A stretch of DNA of 50,196 bases from WGAL01 sp964570865 (GTDB taxonomy: Bacteria; Bacteroidota; Ignavibacteria; Ignavibacteriales; Melioribacteraceae), in contig CAZMZM010000012.1 in assembly GCA_964570865.1 (NCBI GenBank), positions 1 through 50,196 on the forward strand, given 5' to 3'. Both the position numbers and the translations under genes were made by a program. Positions 8,432 to 16,963 of this stretch are shown here, piece by piece (position 1 is the stretch's first letter; each line of letters begins with the position of its first letter). The notes below the pieces were generated by a model. That model had not been told where the DNA came from and did not search any database. It worked only from the letters and a program-made list of their open reading frames with translations.

Positions 8432-9907
8432 ATGAATGAAAATAAAGTGATTTTTGAAGGTTTGACTTTTGATGATATTCTTTTGGTCCCGGGAAAATCT
8501 TCGGTATTACCGAGAGAAGTAGATATTTCTACTAAACTTACGACAGACATTGAATTAAATATTCCATTTATATCTGCCGCTATGGATACTGTAACCGAAT
8601 CTAAAATGGCAATTGCAATGGCTCAAAATGGCGGTATCGGCATTATTCATAAAAACCTTACTGTTACGGAGCAAGCCGAAGAAGTGGATAAAGTGAAGAG
8701 ATATGAAAGCGGGATGATTCACGACCCGATCACGCTTACGATTGATAAAACTGTTGGTGATGCGGAAGAAATTATGCATAAATATCATATTTCCGGTATT
8801 CCGATTATTGATAAACATCAAAAGTTAATCGGAATTATTACCAACCGTGATTTAAGATTTGCTCCCAATTTTTCATTGCCTGTTGCCGAGTTAATGACTA
8901 GGGAGAATCTTATTACAGCGCCTGTAGGGACAACCTTGGAGGGAGCAAAAGAGTTATTGCAGAAATACAAAATTGAAAAATTACCTGTTGTTGATGATTC
9001 GGGGATTTTACGCGGATTAATTACATTTAAGGATATTTCCAAAAAGGAAAAATATCCGAATGCTTGCAAGGATAATTTAGGGAGATTGAGAGTTGGAGCC
9101 GCCGTTGGAGTTTCTTCCGATACATTGGATAGAGTTGCCGCATTAGTAAGCGCATCGGTAGATACGGTAATTGTCGATACCGCACACGGGCACTCGAGGG
9201 GAGTAGTGGAAACAGTAGCCATGCTCCGAAAAACCTATCCCGATTTGCAGTTGATTGCAGGAAATATCGTTACTGCCGAAGCCGCTGAAGATTTAATTGA
9301 TGCCGGAGTGAATGCCGTAAAAGTTGGAATCGGGGCAGGTTCAATTTGTACAACTCGTATTGTCGCCGGTGTTGGTGTTCCTCAGGTTTCGGCAATATTT
9401 AAAGTTGCCGAAGCTGTAAAGAAAAAAGGAATTCCACTAATTGCGGACGGCGGAATTAAACAGACCGGAGATGTTCCCAAAGCCATTGCAGCCGGAGCGG
9501 ATTCCGTTATGATCGGAGGTATGTTTGCCGGAGTTGAAGAAACGCCCGGTGAAAAAGTTTTATACGAAGGAAGAAGTTTTAAAGAATATAGAGGAATGGG
9601 CTCGCTTGCGGCTATGAAAAAGGGGAGCAAGGACAGATATTTTCAGGATATGGAAGATGATATTAAAAAGCTTGTTCCTGAAGGGATTGAAGGCCGCGTG
9701 CCCTACAAAGGAGCGCTGGAAGATACATTGCATCAATTTATAGGCGGACTTCGTGCCGCAATGGGCTATGTTGGCGCACCCGAGATTGATTCGATGAAAA
9801 ATAATGCAAGGTTTGTAAAAATTACGGGTTCGGGATTGCGGGAAAGCCATCCTCACGATGTGATTATGACAAAAGAAGCTCCAAACTATCAGATAAATAA
9901 ATCTTAG
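8432..9907 (+). CDS. guaB: IMP dehydrogenase
   Basis: GuaB oxidises IMP to XMP with NAD+, the first committed step to GMP. The 491-residue protein has a TIM-barrel catalytic domain interrupted by two CBS domains (about residues 95-205). The catalytic loop GAGSICTTRIV puts the nucleophile at Cys306, and SMKNNARF-type elements and an EGRVPYKG flap region follow. I chose ATG 8432 because an AAGGA Shine-Dalgarno lies at 8420-8424 and MNENKVIFEGLTFDD matches the family N-terminus. An in-frame ATG at 8372 would add 20 residues inside the preceding gene. It closes the long purC-to-guaB run. Confidence 0.96.
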   Translation: MNENKVIFEGLTFDDILLVPGKSSVLPREVDISTKLTTDIELNIPFISAAMDTVTESKMAIAMAQNGGIGIIHKNLTVTEQAEEVDKVKRYESGMIHDPITLTIDKTVGDAEEIMHKYHISGIPIIDKHQKLIGIITNRDLRFAPNFSLPVAELMTRENLITAPVGTTLEGAKELLQKYKIEKLPVVDDSGILRGLITFKDISKKEKYPNACKDNLGRLRVGAAVGVSSDTLDRVAALVSASVDTVIVDTAHGHSRGVVETVAMLRKTYPDLQLIAGNIVTAEAAEDLIDAGVNAVKVGIGAGSICTTRIVAGVGVPQVSAIFKVAEAVKKKGIPLIADGGIKQTGDVPKAIAAGADSVMIGGMFAGVEETPGEKVLYEGRSFKEYRGMGSLAAMKKGSKDRYFQDMEDDIKKLVPEGIEGRVPYKGALEDTLHQFIGGLRAAMGYVGAPEIDSMKNNARFVKITGSGLRESHPHDVIMTKEAPNYQINKS

Positions 9908-10036
9908 TTCCTTTTTTATTTTGAAGTTTTAAATGCGTTTTGAAAATTGATGTTTCGGAAATTAGAAACGCTTTAATTATCTAGTTTTGTTTTATTCGGC
10001 TTTGGCTGAAACAATAAATTTGATTATGGGATTATA

Positions 10037-11314
10037 ATGTTTAATGTTTTAATAATAGCTTATTATTTTCCTCCAATGGGGTTAAGCGGTGTTCAGCGCA
10101 CGCTAAAATTTGTGAAATACATGCCTGATTTCAACTGGCAGCCGACTGTGATAACTACCGGGAAAACAACATATTTTGCTTATGATGAAAAAATGTTGGA
10201 TGAACTGAAAGATAAAAATATCGAAATTATTCGTACGGAAGCTTTTGATCCTAATACGGTTTTATCCAAAATAGGAACCAAAAAGGCTCCCCGCGAATCT
10301 ATTCGGAGAGTATTAAATCACATAAGCCAAACTATTTTTATACCTGATAACAAAAAATCTTGGGCAAAAAAAGCATTAAAAGAAGCAGAAAGACTATTGT
10401 CCGAAAGAAAGTTTGATGCTGTTTTTGTTACTGCGCCTCCTTTTTCCGCATTTTCCGAAATTGCCAAACTAAAAGAAAAACATAACATTCCGATAGTTTT
10501 TGATTATCGGGACCTGTGGTACGAAAGTTATTTTGCATATTATCTTACTCATATTCATAAATTTATCCATTATAAACTGGAATACGCCGCTCTGAAAGCA
10601 GCAGATAAGGTTACTGTTACCAATAGAAAAATTAAGGAAAAGCTTCTGAAAGATTACCCTTTTCTGAAGCATGATGATGTCATTATAGTAAGACACGGAT
10701 ATGATAATGCGGATTTCGAAGGATTGACTCCGATAAAGAGAGAAAACGAAAAATTATTGATTACTCATTCCGGAAATTTTATTGAATACACTACTCCTGA
10801 GTTTATTTTAAAGGCACTCAGAAAGCTAGTTATTGAAAACCCTGAAATTGCTTCTGATCTTGAATTTCATTTTGTTGGAATAATAGACCCTAAATTCATA
10901 AAATTAACTAAAAAATTTGGATTACAAACAATAGTAAAAGTTTACGGGTATGTAGAGCATTCTGAAGCCGTAAGGAAAATAATATCAAGCGATTTGCTTT
11001 GGTTTATGATTTCCGAACGGAAAAATATAGATGCAATATTGCCAGGCAAGGTTTTTGAGTATGTGGGAGCACGCAAACCGATTTTTGCAAATCTGCCCGA
11101 TGGTGCTGCCAAAATAATTTTGGATGAATATGGCGCATCATACACAACCGGTCCGGATAATATAGATGAAATAAAGGAAAAAATAGTTGAAATTTATAAT
11201 GATTATAAGAATGATAAATTACCGGTACCGGACGAGGAATATGTAATTAAGCATGAGCGAAAGCAACTTACAGAAGAATTGACTAAAGTTTTTCAATTTA
11301 TAATACCGGATTAA
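10037..11314 (+). CDS. glycosyltransferase, GT4-like (GT-B fold)
   Basis: The 425-residue protein has the layout of a GT-B glycosyltransferase. An N-terminal half starts with VLIIAYYFPPMGLSGVQR, where the glycine-rich loop after FPP is typical of GT4 enzymes, and DYRDLWYES lies around residues 157-165. A C-terminal half has the GYVEHSEAVRKIISSDLLWF segment and a GKVFEYVGARKPIFA region (about 338-352) that corresponds to the nucleotide-sugar-binding EX7E-type area. No signal peptide or membrane span is evident. The acceptor and sugar cannot be read from sequence; cell-envelope polysaccharide is the likely destination. It ends three bases before purD and is probably co-transcribed with it. Confidence 0.75.
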   Translation: MFNVLIIAYYFPPMGLSGVQRTLKFVKYMPDFNWQPTVITTGKTTYFAYDEKMLDELKDKNIEIIRTEAFDPNTVLSKIGTKKAPRESIRRVLNHISQTIFIPDNKKSWAKKALKEAERLLSERKFDAVFVTAPPFSAFSEIAKLKEKHNIPIVFDYRDLWYESYFAYYLTHIHKFIHYKLEYAALKAADKVTVTNRKIKEKLLKDYPFLKHDDVIIVRHGYDNADFEGLTPIKRENEKLLITHSGNFIEYTTPEFILKALRKLVIENPEIASDLEFHFVGIIDPKFIKLTKKFGLQTIVKVYGYVEHSEAVRKIISSDLLWFMISERKNIDAILPGKVFEYVGARKPIFANLPDGAAKIILDEYGASYTTGPDNIDEIKEKIVEIYNDYKNDKLPVPDEEYVIKHERKQLTEELTKVFQFIIPD

Positions 11315-11317
11315 AAA

Positions 11318-12583
11318 ATGAATGTTTTAATAATCGGCTCAGGAGGAAGGGAGCACGCATTAGGGCTGAAAATTAAGGAAAGTAAATCAGTTGATAACTT
11401 GTATTTTATGCCGGGGAATGGAGGAACAGCTCAAATTGGTCATAATGCCGAATATAAATTATCCGATTTGGAGTCAATTTATAAGTTTTGTAAATACAAT
11501 GCAATTGATTTGGTTGTGATTGGCCCGGAGCAGCCACTTGTAGATGGTTTATCCGATTATTTAAGGGAAAAGGGAATTAATGTGTTTGGCCCGACAAAAA
11601 AAGCGGCCGTAATTGAGGGAGAGAAATCATTTGCAAAACAGATGATGTTGGAAAATGAAATACCAACCGCTACATTCAAAGTATTTAAAGCAGATGAAAA
11701 AGAAATTGCACTAAGTTTTGTTAAAACAACAACTTATCCGTTGGTAATTAAAGCCGATGGTCTGGCTGCGGGAAAAGGAGTGATAATATGCGAAAATCTT
11801 GAAACGGCAATGGTGACTATAGATGATTTTTTTGAGAGAGGAAAATTTGGTGATGCCGGAAGTAAGATAGTAATAGAAGAATTTTTATCGGGAGAAGAAG
11901 TATCGGTTTTTGCAGTAACAGATGGAAATGAATTTTTGTTGCTCCCGCCTTCGCAAGATCATAAAAAAATATTTAACGGGGATAAAGGCCCGAACACGGG
12001 CGGAATGGGAGCATATGCTCCGGTAAGTTTTTTATCACAGGAGATTTATGATAAAATTCAAAATTCGATTGTAATTCCAACACTTTCAGCTATGAAAAGA
12101 TTGGGAAGGGAATTTTCCGGACTTCTGTATTTTGGATTAATAATTACCGAGAACGGACCAAAAGTGATTGAATATAATTGCAGATTCGGGGATCCCGAAA
12201 CACAGGCGGTACTTCCTTTACTTGAAGGTGATTTTGCGCAGTTGCTTTTTTCGGTTGCTTCGGGAAAATTGGATAAATCTCTGATTTCCGTTAAGAGAGA
12301 TAAGTTCGCGGTTTCTGTTGTTGCCGCCTCAAAAGGTTATCCCGGAAAGTATGAAAAGGGAAAAATAATTACCGGATTGGATGAAATTACAGATTCGGAG
12401 ATTTTTGTTTTTCACGCAGGTACAAAAAAGGTTGACAATCAGATTTCTACGAATGGCGGCAGAGTGCTTGCGGTAACATCGGTTGGAAATACAATCGATG
12501 AAGCTAGAAAGAAAGCGTACGAAAACTTATCCAAAATTAATTTTGAAGGAATTTATTTTAGAACTGATATTGCCGAAATCTGA
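11318..12583 (+). CDS. purD: phosphoribosylamine-glycine ligase
   Basis: PurD (GAR synthetase) joins phosphoribosylamine and glycine with ATP in purine synthesis. The 421-residue protein has the N-terminal IIGSGGREHAL (5-15), VIGPEQPLVDGL (67-78), the ATP-grasp loop IKADGLAAGKGV (144-155), the family signature GPNTGGMGAYAPV (224-236) and EYNCRFGDPETQ (285-296) with metal-binding acidic residues. All expected motifs are intact. It follows a glycosyltransferase gene by three bases, so purine and envelope functions share a transcript here. It converges on namZ; a short hairpin at 12617-12635 lies between them. Confidence 0.95.
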   Translation: MNVLIIGSGGREHALGLKIKESKSVDNLYFMPGNGGTAQIGHNAEYKLSDLESIYKFCKYNAIDLVVIGPEQPLVDGLSDYLREKGINVFGPTKKAAVIEGEKSFAKQMMLENEIPTATFKVFKADEKEIALSFVKTTTYPLVIKADGLAAGKGVIICENLETAMVTIDDFFERGKFGDAGSKIVIEEFLSGEEVSVFAVTDGNEFLLLPPSQDHKKIFNGDKGPNTGGMGAYAPVSFLSQEIYDKIQNSIVIPTLSAMKRLGREFSGLLYFGLIITENGPKVIEYNCRFGDPETQAVLPLLEGDFAQLLFSVASGKLDKSLISVKRDKFAVSVVAASKGYPGKYEKGKIITGLDEITDSEIFVFHAGTKKVDNQISTNGGRVLAVTSVGNTIDEARKKAYENLSKINFEGIYFRTDIAEI

Positions 12584-12616
12584 ATCAAATTCCGAATAAC
12601 AGTTCAAGTTTTGATA

Positions 12617-12635
12617 TTTCGCTTCAAGTGCGGAA
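12617..12635. repeat. small REP-like hairpin between convergent genes
   Basis: TTTCGC and GCGGAA can pair (one G-T wobble) around a seven-base loop, followed by the sequence ATGACGGG. Read on the minus strand this gives GTCATTCCGC followed by ACTTGAAGCG, which resembles dispersed palindromic repeats found between genes in many genomes. Only one copy is seen in this window, so its repeat nature cannot be shown here. It lies between the purD and namZ stop codons. Confidence 0.35.
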
Positions 12636-12731
12636 TGACGGGAAAACTCTCAAACTAATTGGATTATTATTGTGTAAAAGCCCCACTGTTTGATGAATCC
12701 CACGAAGGAGAGATAATTCTCATAAATTTTT

Positions 12732-13952
12732 TCATTTATAAATTAAATACTTTCTCCTTATATTAGTAAATATTTTTTCATCCGTTTCAATTTTCCTTTT
12801 TAGACTAATAAAGTGAATTTTACCTTCAAGATATTTTTGTAAATTTGCATTCCCGTATAGTTTTAAAAGCCAACTGTAATTGAATTCTATTTTATCCGGA
12901 TAGAGTTCAGATAAAGTTTTCAATAGTTCAACACCGAACAACACAGCATTAAATTTACTATTAACCACTTTAATTTTTACTCCGTTACATTTTTCCCCAC
13001 GGTGTTTTACACGAAACCCGTTAGTGGACTTAGGGATAAAAATAATTTTGGAAAATTGTAACTCCGGAAATTTCGGCTTAAGTAACGAAATGATTTTTTC
13101 ACTCTTGATAAATGGAGCACCGAATATTTCGAAGGGAAATTTTGTTCCACGTCCTTCTGAAATATTAGTAGCTTCTAGAAAACAGAGTCCCGGATAAAGC
13201 AAAGCGGAATTAAGATTCCGGAGATTCGGGGAAGGTGGAAGCCATTTCCGGCGGAAAAATCTTTCCGATTTTTTTTCTGAATAATTTAACATTTTAATAA
13301 CGTGAAGATTAACATCTTTTCCTGTTTCGACTCTAATTTTATCTTTAAAAAATAAGGAAAGCTCGCCGATTGACATTCCGTATGTAACGGGTATTTCGGT
13401 AATCCCGACAAAGGAAGAATATTTTTTATTTAAAATTTGTCCGGTAACTTTTCTGCATTGCGGATTCGGTCTATCTAAAACGTAAATCGGTTTGCCGGTT
13501 TGTGAAACCGATTTCATGATAAGATATAAGGAAGAAATATAGGTGTAAAATCTCGTACCAACATCCTGAATATCATAAATAATAATGTCAATATTATTTA
13601 AGTCGGCTATTGTCGGGGATTTTTTCTTTCCGTAAAGAGAAACCACTTGTATTGAATCTTCCAAAGAATAGTTTGAAATACTTTTTCCGGGATTTACTTT
13701 TCCCAATAGCCCGTGCTCAAGAGAAAAAACTTTCGGAATCTTTATTCGTAGTGAAGTCAACGTATCGAGAAGTGAAGTACCGTTTGGCAACTGTGATGTT
13801 TGGTTTATTACAAGAGCAATCCGTTTTCCCCTAAGTTCATCAAAATGATTTTCCAATAGATTTTGATTGCCGAGAATAAGTTTGTTTTGTTGAGCTGTAA
13901 CAGTAAGTAAAGAGATGAAAATAACGGACGCTATTTTCAGTGTCAGTTTCAT
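12732..13952 (-). CDS. namZ: exo-beta-N-acetylmuramidase NamZ-like (DUF1343, GH171)
   Basis: The protein (406 residues) begins with a cleavable signal peptide (hydrophobic 5-20, LLTVTAQQ), so it is exported. The DUF1343 domain shows SLEHGLLG (77-84, with the conserved Glu-His), DIQDVGTRFYTYIS (127-140), VLDRPNP (158-164) and TYGMSIGELS (190-199), all family hallmarks. NamZ enzymes release N-acetylmuramic acid from the non-reducing end of peptidoglycan fragments, which suits cell-wall recycling. The start overlaps the end of the upstream NUDIX gene by four bases (ATGA), so the two are coupled. Confidence 0.85.
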   Translation of the reverse strand: MKLTLKIASVIFISLLTVTAQQNKLILGNQNLLENHFDELRGKRIALVINQTSQLPNGTSLLDTLTSLRIKIPKVFSLEHGLLGKVNPGKSISNYSLEDSIQVVSLYGKKKSPTIADLNNIDIIIYDIQDVGTRFYTYISSLYLIMKSVSQTGKPIYVLDRPNPQCRKVTGQILNKKYSSFVGITEIPVTYGMSIGELSLFFKDKIRVETGKDVNLHVIKMLNYSEKKSERFFRRKWLPPSPNLRNLNSALLYPGLCFLEATNISEGRGTKFPFEIFGAPFIKSEKIISLLKPKFPELQFSKIIFIPKSTNGFRVKHRGEKCNGVKIKVVNSKFNAVLFGVELLKTLSELYPDKIEFNYSWLLKLYGNANLQKYLEGKIHFISLKRKIETDEKIFTNIRRKYLIYK

Positions 13953-14494
13953 TTTAACATTTCAATTACGTTGTCTTTTGCTAAAATCCAAGCGGCTAAA
14001 GTCATTCCGTCTTTGATTTTATTAGTCGATATTTTATTTCCTAAATCTTCAACCGAAAGTTCTACAAGTTCAAACTCTTCCGTTTCGTCCGGTTTAAGGG
14101 GTGATGAATATAATCCGGAGGCAATAAAAACGTAACAAGTTTCATCGCTGACACCGGAATAAGGAATAAATTCACCTGCCGGAAAGATTTGTTTGGCTTT
14201 GAACCCTGTTTCTTCTTGTAATTCTTTCTGAGCGTTTTCAATTGGGGAAAGGGAGTCTTCCAGAACCCCGCACGGAAATTCAAGCGCTTCTCGGTTGATT
14301 AAGTATCTATATTGGTTGACGAGCAAAATTTTATTATTCGGAAGAATAGGAATAATCAAAGTCGAACCGTTTGTATGAACGTAGTGATATTCGCCGTTCA
14401 AGCGATTCGGAATTTCAAATTTATCTAATTTGTATATCCAATGATTATTCCTATTTACAATCTCCTCGGAGATTTTCTTCCACTTGGTAAGCAA
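13949..14494 (-). CDS. NUDIX hydrolase, ADP-ribose pyrophosphatase-like
   Basis: The 181-residue protein has an ADPRase-like N-terminal beta region (VLLVNQYRY near 58-66) and a NUDIX box starting near residue 75 and ending in KELQEETGF. Compared with GX5EX7REUXEEXGU, the first glutamate position is occupied by leucine and the arginine by lysine. The core EExG that binds metal is intact. The likely substrate is a nucleoside diphosphate linked to another group, such as ADP-ribose. It starts just after the ndk stop and its end overlaps namZ. Confidence 0.85.
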   Translation of the reverse strand: MLTKWKKISEEIVNRNNHWIYKLDKFEIPNRLNGEYHYVHTNGSTLIIPILPNNKILLVNQYRYLINREALEFPCGVLEDSLSPIENAQKELQEETGFKAKQIFPAGEFIPYSGVSDETCYVFIASGLYSSPLKPDETEEFELVELSVEDLGNKISTNKIKDGMTLAAWILAKDNVIEMLK

Positions 14495-14497
14495 ATC

Positions 14498-14926
14498 TTA
14501 ACCGTAGTTTTCTAACAATTCTTTTCTTGAGAAGAAGTGTGAGATTTCAATTGCCGCATTTTCGTCGGAATCCGAGCCGTGAACGATGTTTGCTTCGATA
14601 CTGTCAGCATATAATCTTCTGATTGTTCCTTCGGCAGCTTCTTTGGGATTTGTTGCACCGATAAGTTTACGGAAATCTTCAACTGCATTTTCTTTTTCCA
14701 ATGCTATAGGAACAACAGGTCCTGAAGTCATATATTTCACTAAATCGGCATAGAAAGGTCTTTCTTTGTGAACTTCATAAAAACCGCCTGCCGAGGCTTC
14801 GTTCAAGTGTGTCATTTTCATTGCAACAATTTTGAATCCGGCTTCAGTAATTTGAGTAATTACTTTACCGATTAAGTTTTTCTGAACACAATCCGGTTTT
14901 AATATTGCTAATGTTCTGTTTCCCAA
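14498..14926 (-). CDS. ndk: nucleoside-diphosphate kinase
   Basis: Ndk transfers the terminal phosphate between nucleoside triphosphates and diphosphates. The protein shows TLAILKPDCVQKNLIGK at the N-terminus, FYEVHKERPFYADLV, TSGPVV and the active-site histidine in NIVHGSDSDENA. I chose the TTG at 14926 (minus strand) because AAGGAG lies eight bases upstream (plus-strand positions 14935-14940) and GNRTLAI matches the family start. This gives 142 residues, the normal size. A longer ATG-started frame would add 22 unrelated residues and run back into the terminator. It heads the ndk-NUDIX-namZ unit. Confidence 0.95.
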   Translation of the reverse strand: MGNRTLAILKPDCVQKNLIGKVITQITEAGFKIVAMKMTHLNEASAGGFYEVHKERPFYADLVKYMTSGPVVPIALEKENAVEDFRKLIGATNPKEAAEGTIRRLYADSIEANIVHGSDSDENAAIEISHFFSRKELLENYG

Positions 14927-14951
14927 TTTATTGTCTCCTTGATTTTCATTT

Positions 14952-14989
14952 AAAAAAAAGGTTGTTTCAAACAGCAGTTCAAAACAACC
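14952..14989 (-). terminator. rho-independent terminator after sucD
   Basis: On the minus strand GGTTGTTT and AAACAACC form an eight-base-pair stem (plus positions 82-89 and 60-67 of the 14900 block) followed by eight T residues. It lies between the sucD stop and the ndk start and should separate the two units or attenuate readthrough into ndk. Confidence 0.8.
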
Positions 14990-15013
14990 CAAATGTTACA
15001 TATTAATATTTAG

Positions 15014-15928
15014 TTATTTTTTTTTAGTTGTCTTTTTTTTCGGCAACAAACCTGCTTTTTCCAAAGCGTTTTTCATTGTTATTCCGATTGTGGCAGGACT
15101 TTCAGAAACGTGAATGCCCGCTCTACGCAAAGCTTTCATCTTTTCGTCTGCAGTGCCTTTGCCTCCTGCAATTATTGCCCCGGCGTGTCCCATACGGCGT
15201 CCCGGAGGCGCTGTACGTCCGGCAATAAATCCTACAACAGGTTTAGTCATATTTTTCTTGACCCATTTCGCAGCTTCTTCTTCTGCCGAACCGCCGATTT
15301 CACCAATCATGATAACTCCGTCTGTATTCGGGTCTTCGTTGAATAATTTCAAAATATCGATAAATTGCGAGCCGATTACAGGATCGCCGCCAATACCGAT
15401 ACAAGTTGACTGACCGATTTTAAGATCGGTTAATTGTTTTACTGCTTCGTAAGTTAAAGTACCGGAACGTGAAATAACGCCGATTTTGCCTTTCTTATGA
15501 ATAAAGCCGGGCATAATACCGATTTTAGCTTTTCCGGGAGAAATAATGCCCGGGCAGTTAGGTCCGATAAGTCTTACATCTTTGTGTTTAATAACATTGT
15601 AAACTTTAACCATGTCTTTTGTCGGAATACCTTCGGTAATACAAACAATAAGTTTTACACCTGCATCTGCGGCTTCTAAAATTGCATCGGCTGCAAACGG
15701 TGGAGGAACAAAGATAGCGGAAGCATCGGCTTTTGTTTCAGCCACAGCGTCAGCTACAGTGTTAAAAATCGGGATTTCATCTTGGAACTTTTGTCCGCCT
15801 TTACCGGGTGTTACTCCGGCAACCACTTTTGTGCCGTATTCAAGCATTTGCATAGTGTGGAACGCGCCCTCACTACCTGTAATACCTTGAACAACTACGC
15901 GTGTTTTTTTGTCTAAAAGGATACTCAT
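15014..15928 (-). CDS. sucD: succinyl-CoA synthetase (ADP/GDP-forming) alpha subunit
   Basis: SucD carries the CoA-binding Rossmann domain and the phosphohistidine of succinyl-CoA synthetase. The sequence shows QGITGSEGAFHT (14-25), GPNCPGII (122-129), a GIGGDPVIG loop (178-186) and RRMGHAGAIIAGGKGTADEK, which places the active histidine at His248. Length (304) is normal, except for a lysine/threonine-rich tail of about eight residues (KKKTTKKK). The beta subunit gene sucC is not adjacent, so it must lie elsewhere. An AAAGGA ribosome binding site precedes the ATG. Confidence 0.95.
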   Translation of the reverse strand: MSILLDKKTRVVVQGITGSEGAFHTMQMLEYGTKVVAGVTPGKGGQKFQDEIPIFNTVADAVAETKADASAIFVPPPFAADAILEAADAGVKLIVCITEGIPTKDMVKVYNVIKHKDVRLIGPNCPGIISPGKAKIGIMPGFIHKKGKIGVISRSGTLTYEAVKQLTDLKIGQSTCIGIGGDPVIGSQFIDILKLFNEDPNTDGVIMIGEIGGSAEEEAAKWVKKNMTKPVVGFIAGRTAPPGRRMGHAGAIIAGGKGTADEKMKALRRAGIHVSESPATIGITMKNALEKAGLLPKKKTTKKK

Positions 15929-16017
15929 AATTATTTCCTTTATTTGTAGTTAATTATTCGAAAAATCACAAAAAAAAAACTAATAAAAATTTATGTAAAA
16001 AACTTTGATTTATTCAA

Positions 16018-16713
16018 TTATTTTGAAACATTTTTTAAGATCGATAAGAAAATTCCTAATCCGTCGTCGTTTCCGAGAAGAATATCACTGCATCTTTCGG
16101 GATGAGGCATCATTCCGAGAACATTTCCGTTTTTATTGATTATTCCTGCGATGTTTGATTTTGACCCGTTTGGATTATACCCCTCGGCTATTGTTCCGTC
16201 GGACGAAGAATATTTAAAGAGGATTCTTCCTTCTTCTTCCAAGCGCTTAAGAACTTCATCATCTGCAAAATAATTCCCTTCAGCATGAGCTATCGGAATT
16301 TTGAGAATGTCTTTTTTTAACTCTGAAGTGAAAATTGTATTTTTATTTTCCACATGCACATAAACATCTTTTGAAATAAACTTTAACGATTTGTTTTTTA
16401 GCATCACTCCGGGAAGCAATCCGGCTTCAAGTAAAATTTGAAATCCGTTGCAAATTCCTAAAACAATTCCGCCAATATTTGCAAACTTAATTACTTCTTC
16501 CATAATCGGTGAAAACCGTGCGATAGAGCCAGTGCGAATATAATCACCATATGAAAAACCACCGGGCAAAATAATAACATCGGAGTTCTTTAAGTTTCGT
16601 TCCTTATGCCATAAAAACTCGGCATCTACTGATAATATTTCTTTTGCAACGCGGTAGGAATCAAAATCACAATTTGAACCGGGAAACCGAACAATTCCGA
16701 ATTTAATCTTCAT
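16018..16713 (-). CDS. purQ: phosphoribosylformylglycinamidine synthase subunit PurQ
   Basis: PurQ is the glutaminase subunit that supplies ammonia to PurL in the multi-subunit FGAM synthase. The class I amidotransferase triad is visible: the nucleophile Cys88 in GICNGFQ, and the His and Glu in PHPER near the C-terminus. PGGFSYGDY (50-58) is typical of PurQ. Length is 231 residues. It overlaps the upstream purS by 11 bases. PurL is not in the window, so the small PurL subunit must be encoded elsewhere. Confidence 0.95.
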   Translation of the reverse strand: MKIKFGIVRFPGSNCDFDSYRVAKEILSVDAEFLWHKERNLKNSDVIILPGGFSYGDYIRTGSIARFSPIMEEVIKFANIGGIVLGICNGFQILLEAGLLPGVMLKNKSLKFISKDVYVHVENKNTIFTSELKKDILKIPIAHAEGNYFADDEVLKRLEEEGRILFKYSSSDGTIAEGYNPNGSKSNIAGIINKNGNVLGMMPHPERCSDILLGNDDGLGIFLSILKNVSK

Positions 16714-16960
16714 CTCTCTTTTCTAATTTATATTCGAAATCTTCGATAATCGGGTTTGTCAATAACTTTTCGCAGTAAGCTTCAACCTCTTGTCGGGCAG
16801 CGTCCAAATCCGATGATGCAATATCAAACTCAATATATTTACCTATTCGGGTATTTCTTACATTTTCAAATCCTAATAATTTTGCACCTTGCTGTGCAGC
16901 TTTGCCCTGCGGGTCTAAAATAGCCGGTTTTCGTTTAACGATTACAATAACTTTAAACAA
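16703..16960 (-). CDS. purS: phosphoribosylformylglycinamidine synthase subunit PurS
   Basis: PurS is the small structural subunit that bridges PurQ and PurL. This 85-residue protein shows KVIVIVKRKPAILDPQGKAAQ at its start and YCEKLLTNPIIEDFEY at its end, both typical. It starts three bases after pssA and overlaps purQ by 11 bases. Its position after two phospholipid genes links purine and membrane synthesis in one minus-strand operon. Confidence 0.93.
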   Translation of the reverse strand: MFKVIVIVKRKPAILDPQGKAAQQGAKLLGFENVRNTRIGKYIEFDIASSDLDAARQEVEAYCEKLLTNPIIEDFEYKLEKRDED

Positions 16961-16963
16961 AAA

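Noticed and set aside
8818..9222. Minus-strand open frame opposite guaB
   Set aside because: The 134-codon frame mirrors the codons of guaB and shows no recognisable domain; it is a shadow.
14927..14992. ATG-started extension of ndk
   Set aside because: It would begin within the sucD terminator hairpin, whereas the TTG at 14926 has an AAGGAG at the right distance and matches the family start.
15110..15413. Plus-strand open frames opposite sucD
   Set aside because: They lie entirely antisense to a well-conserved gene and have no family-like motif or ribosome binding site.
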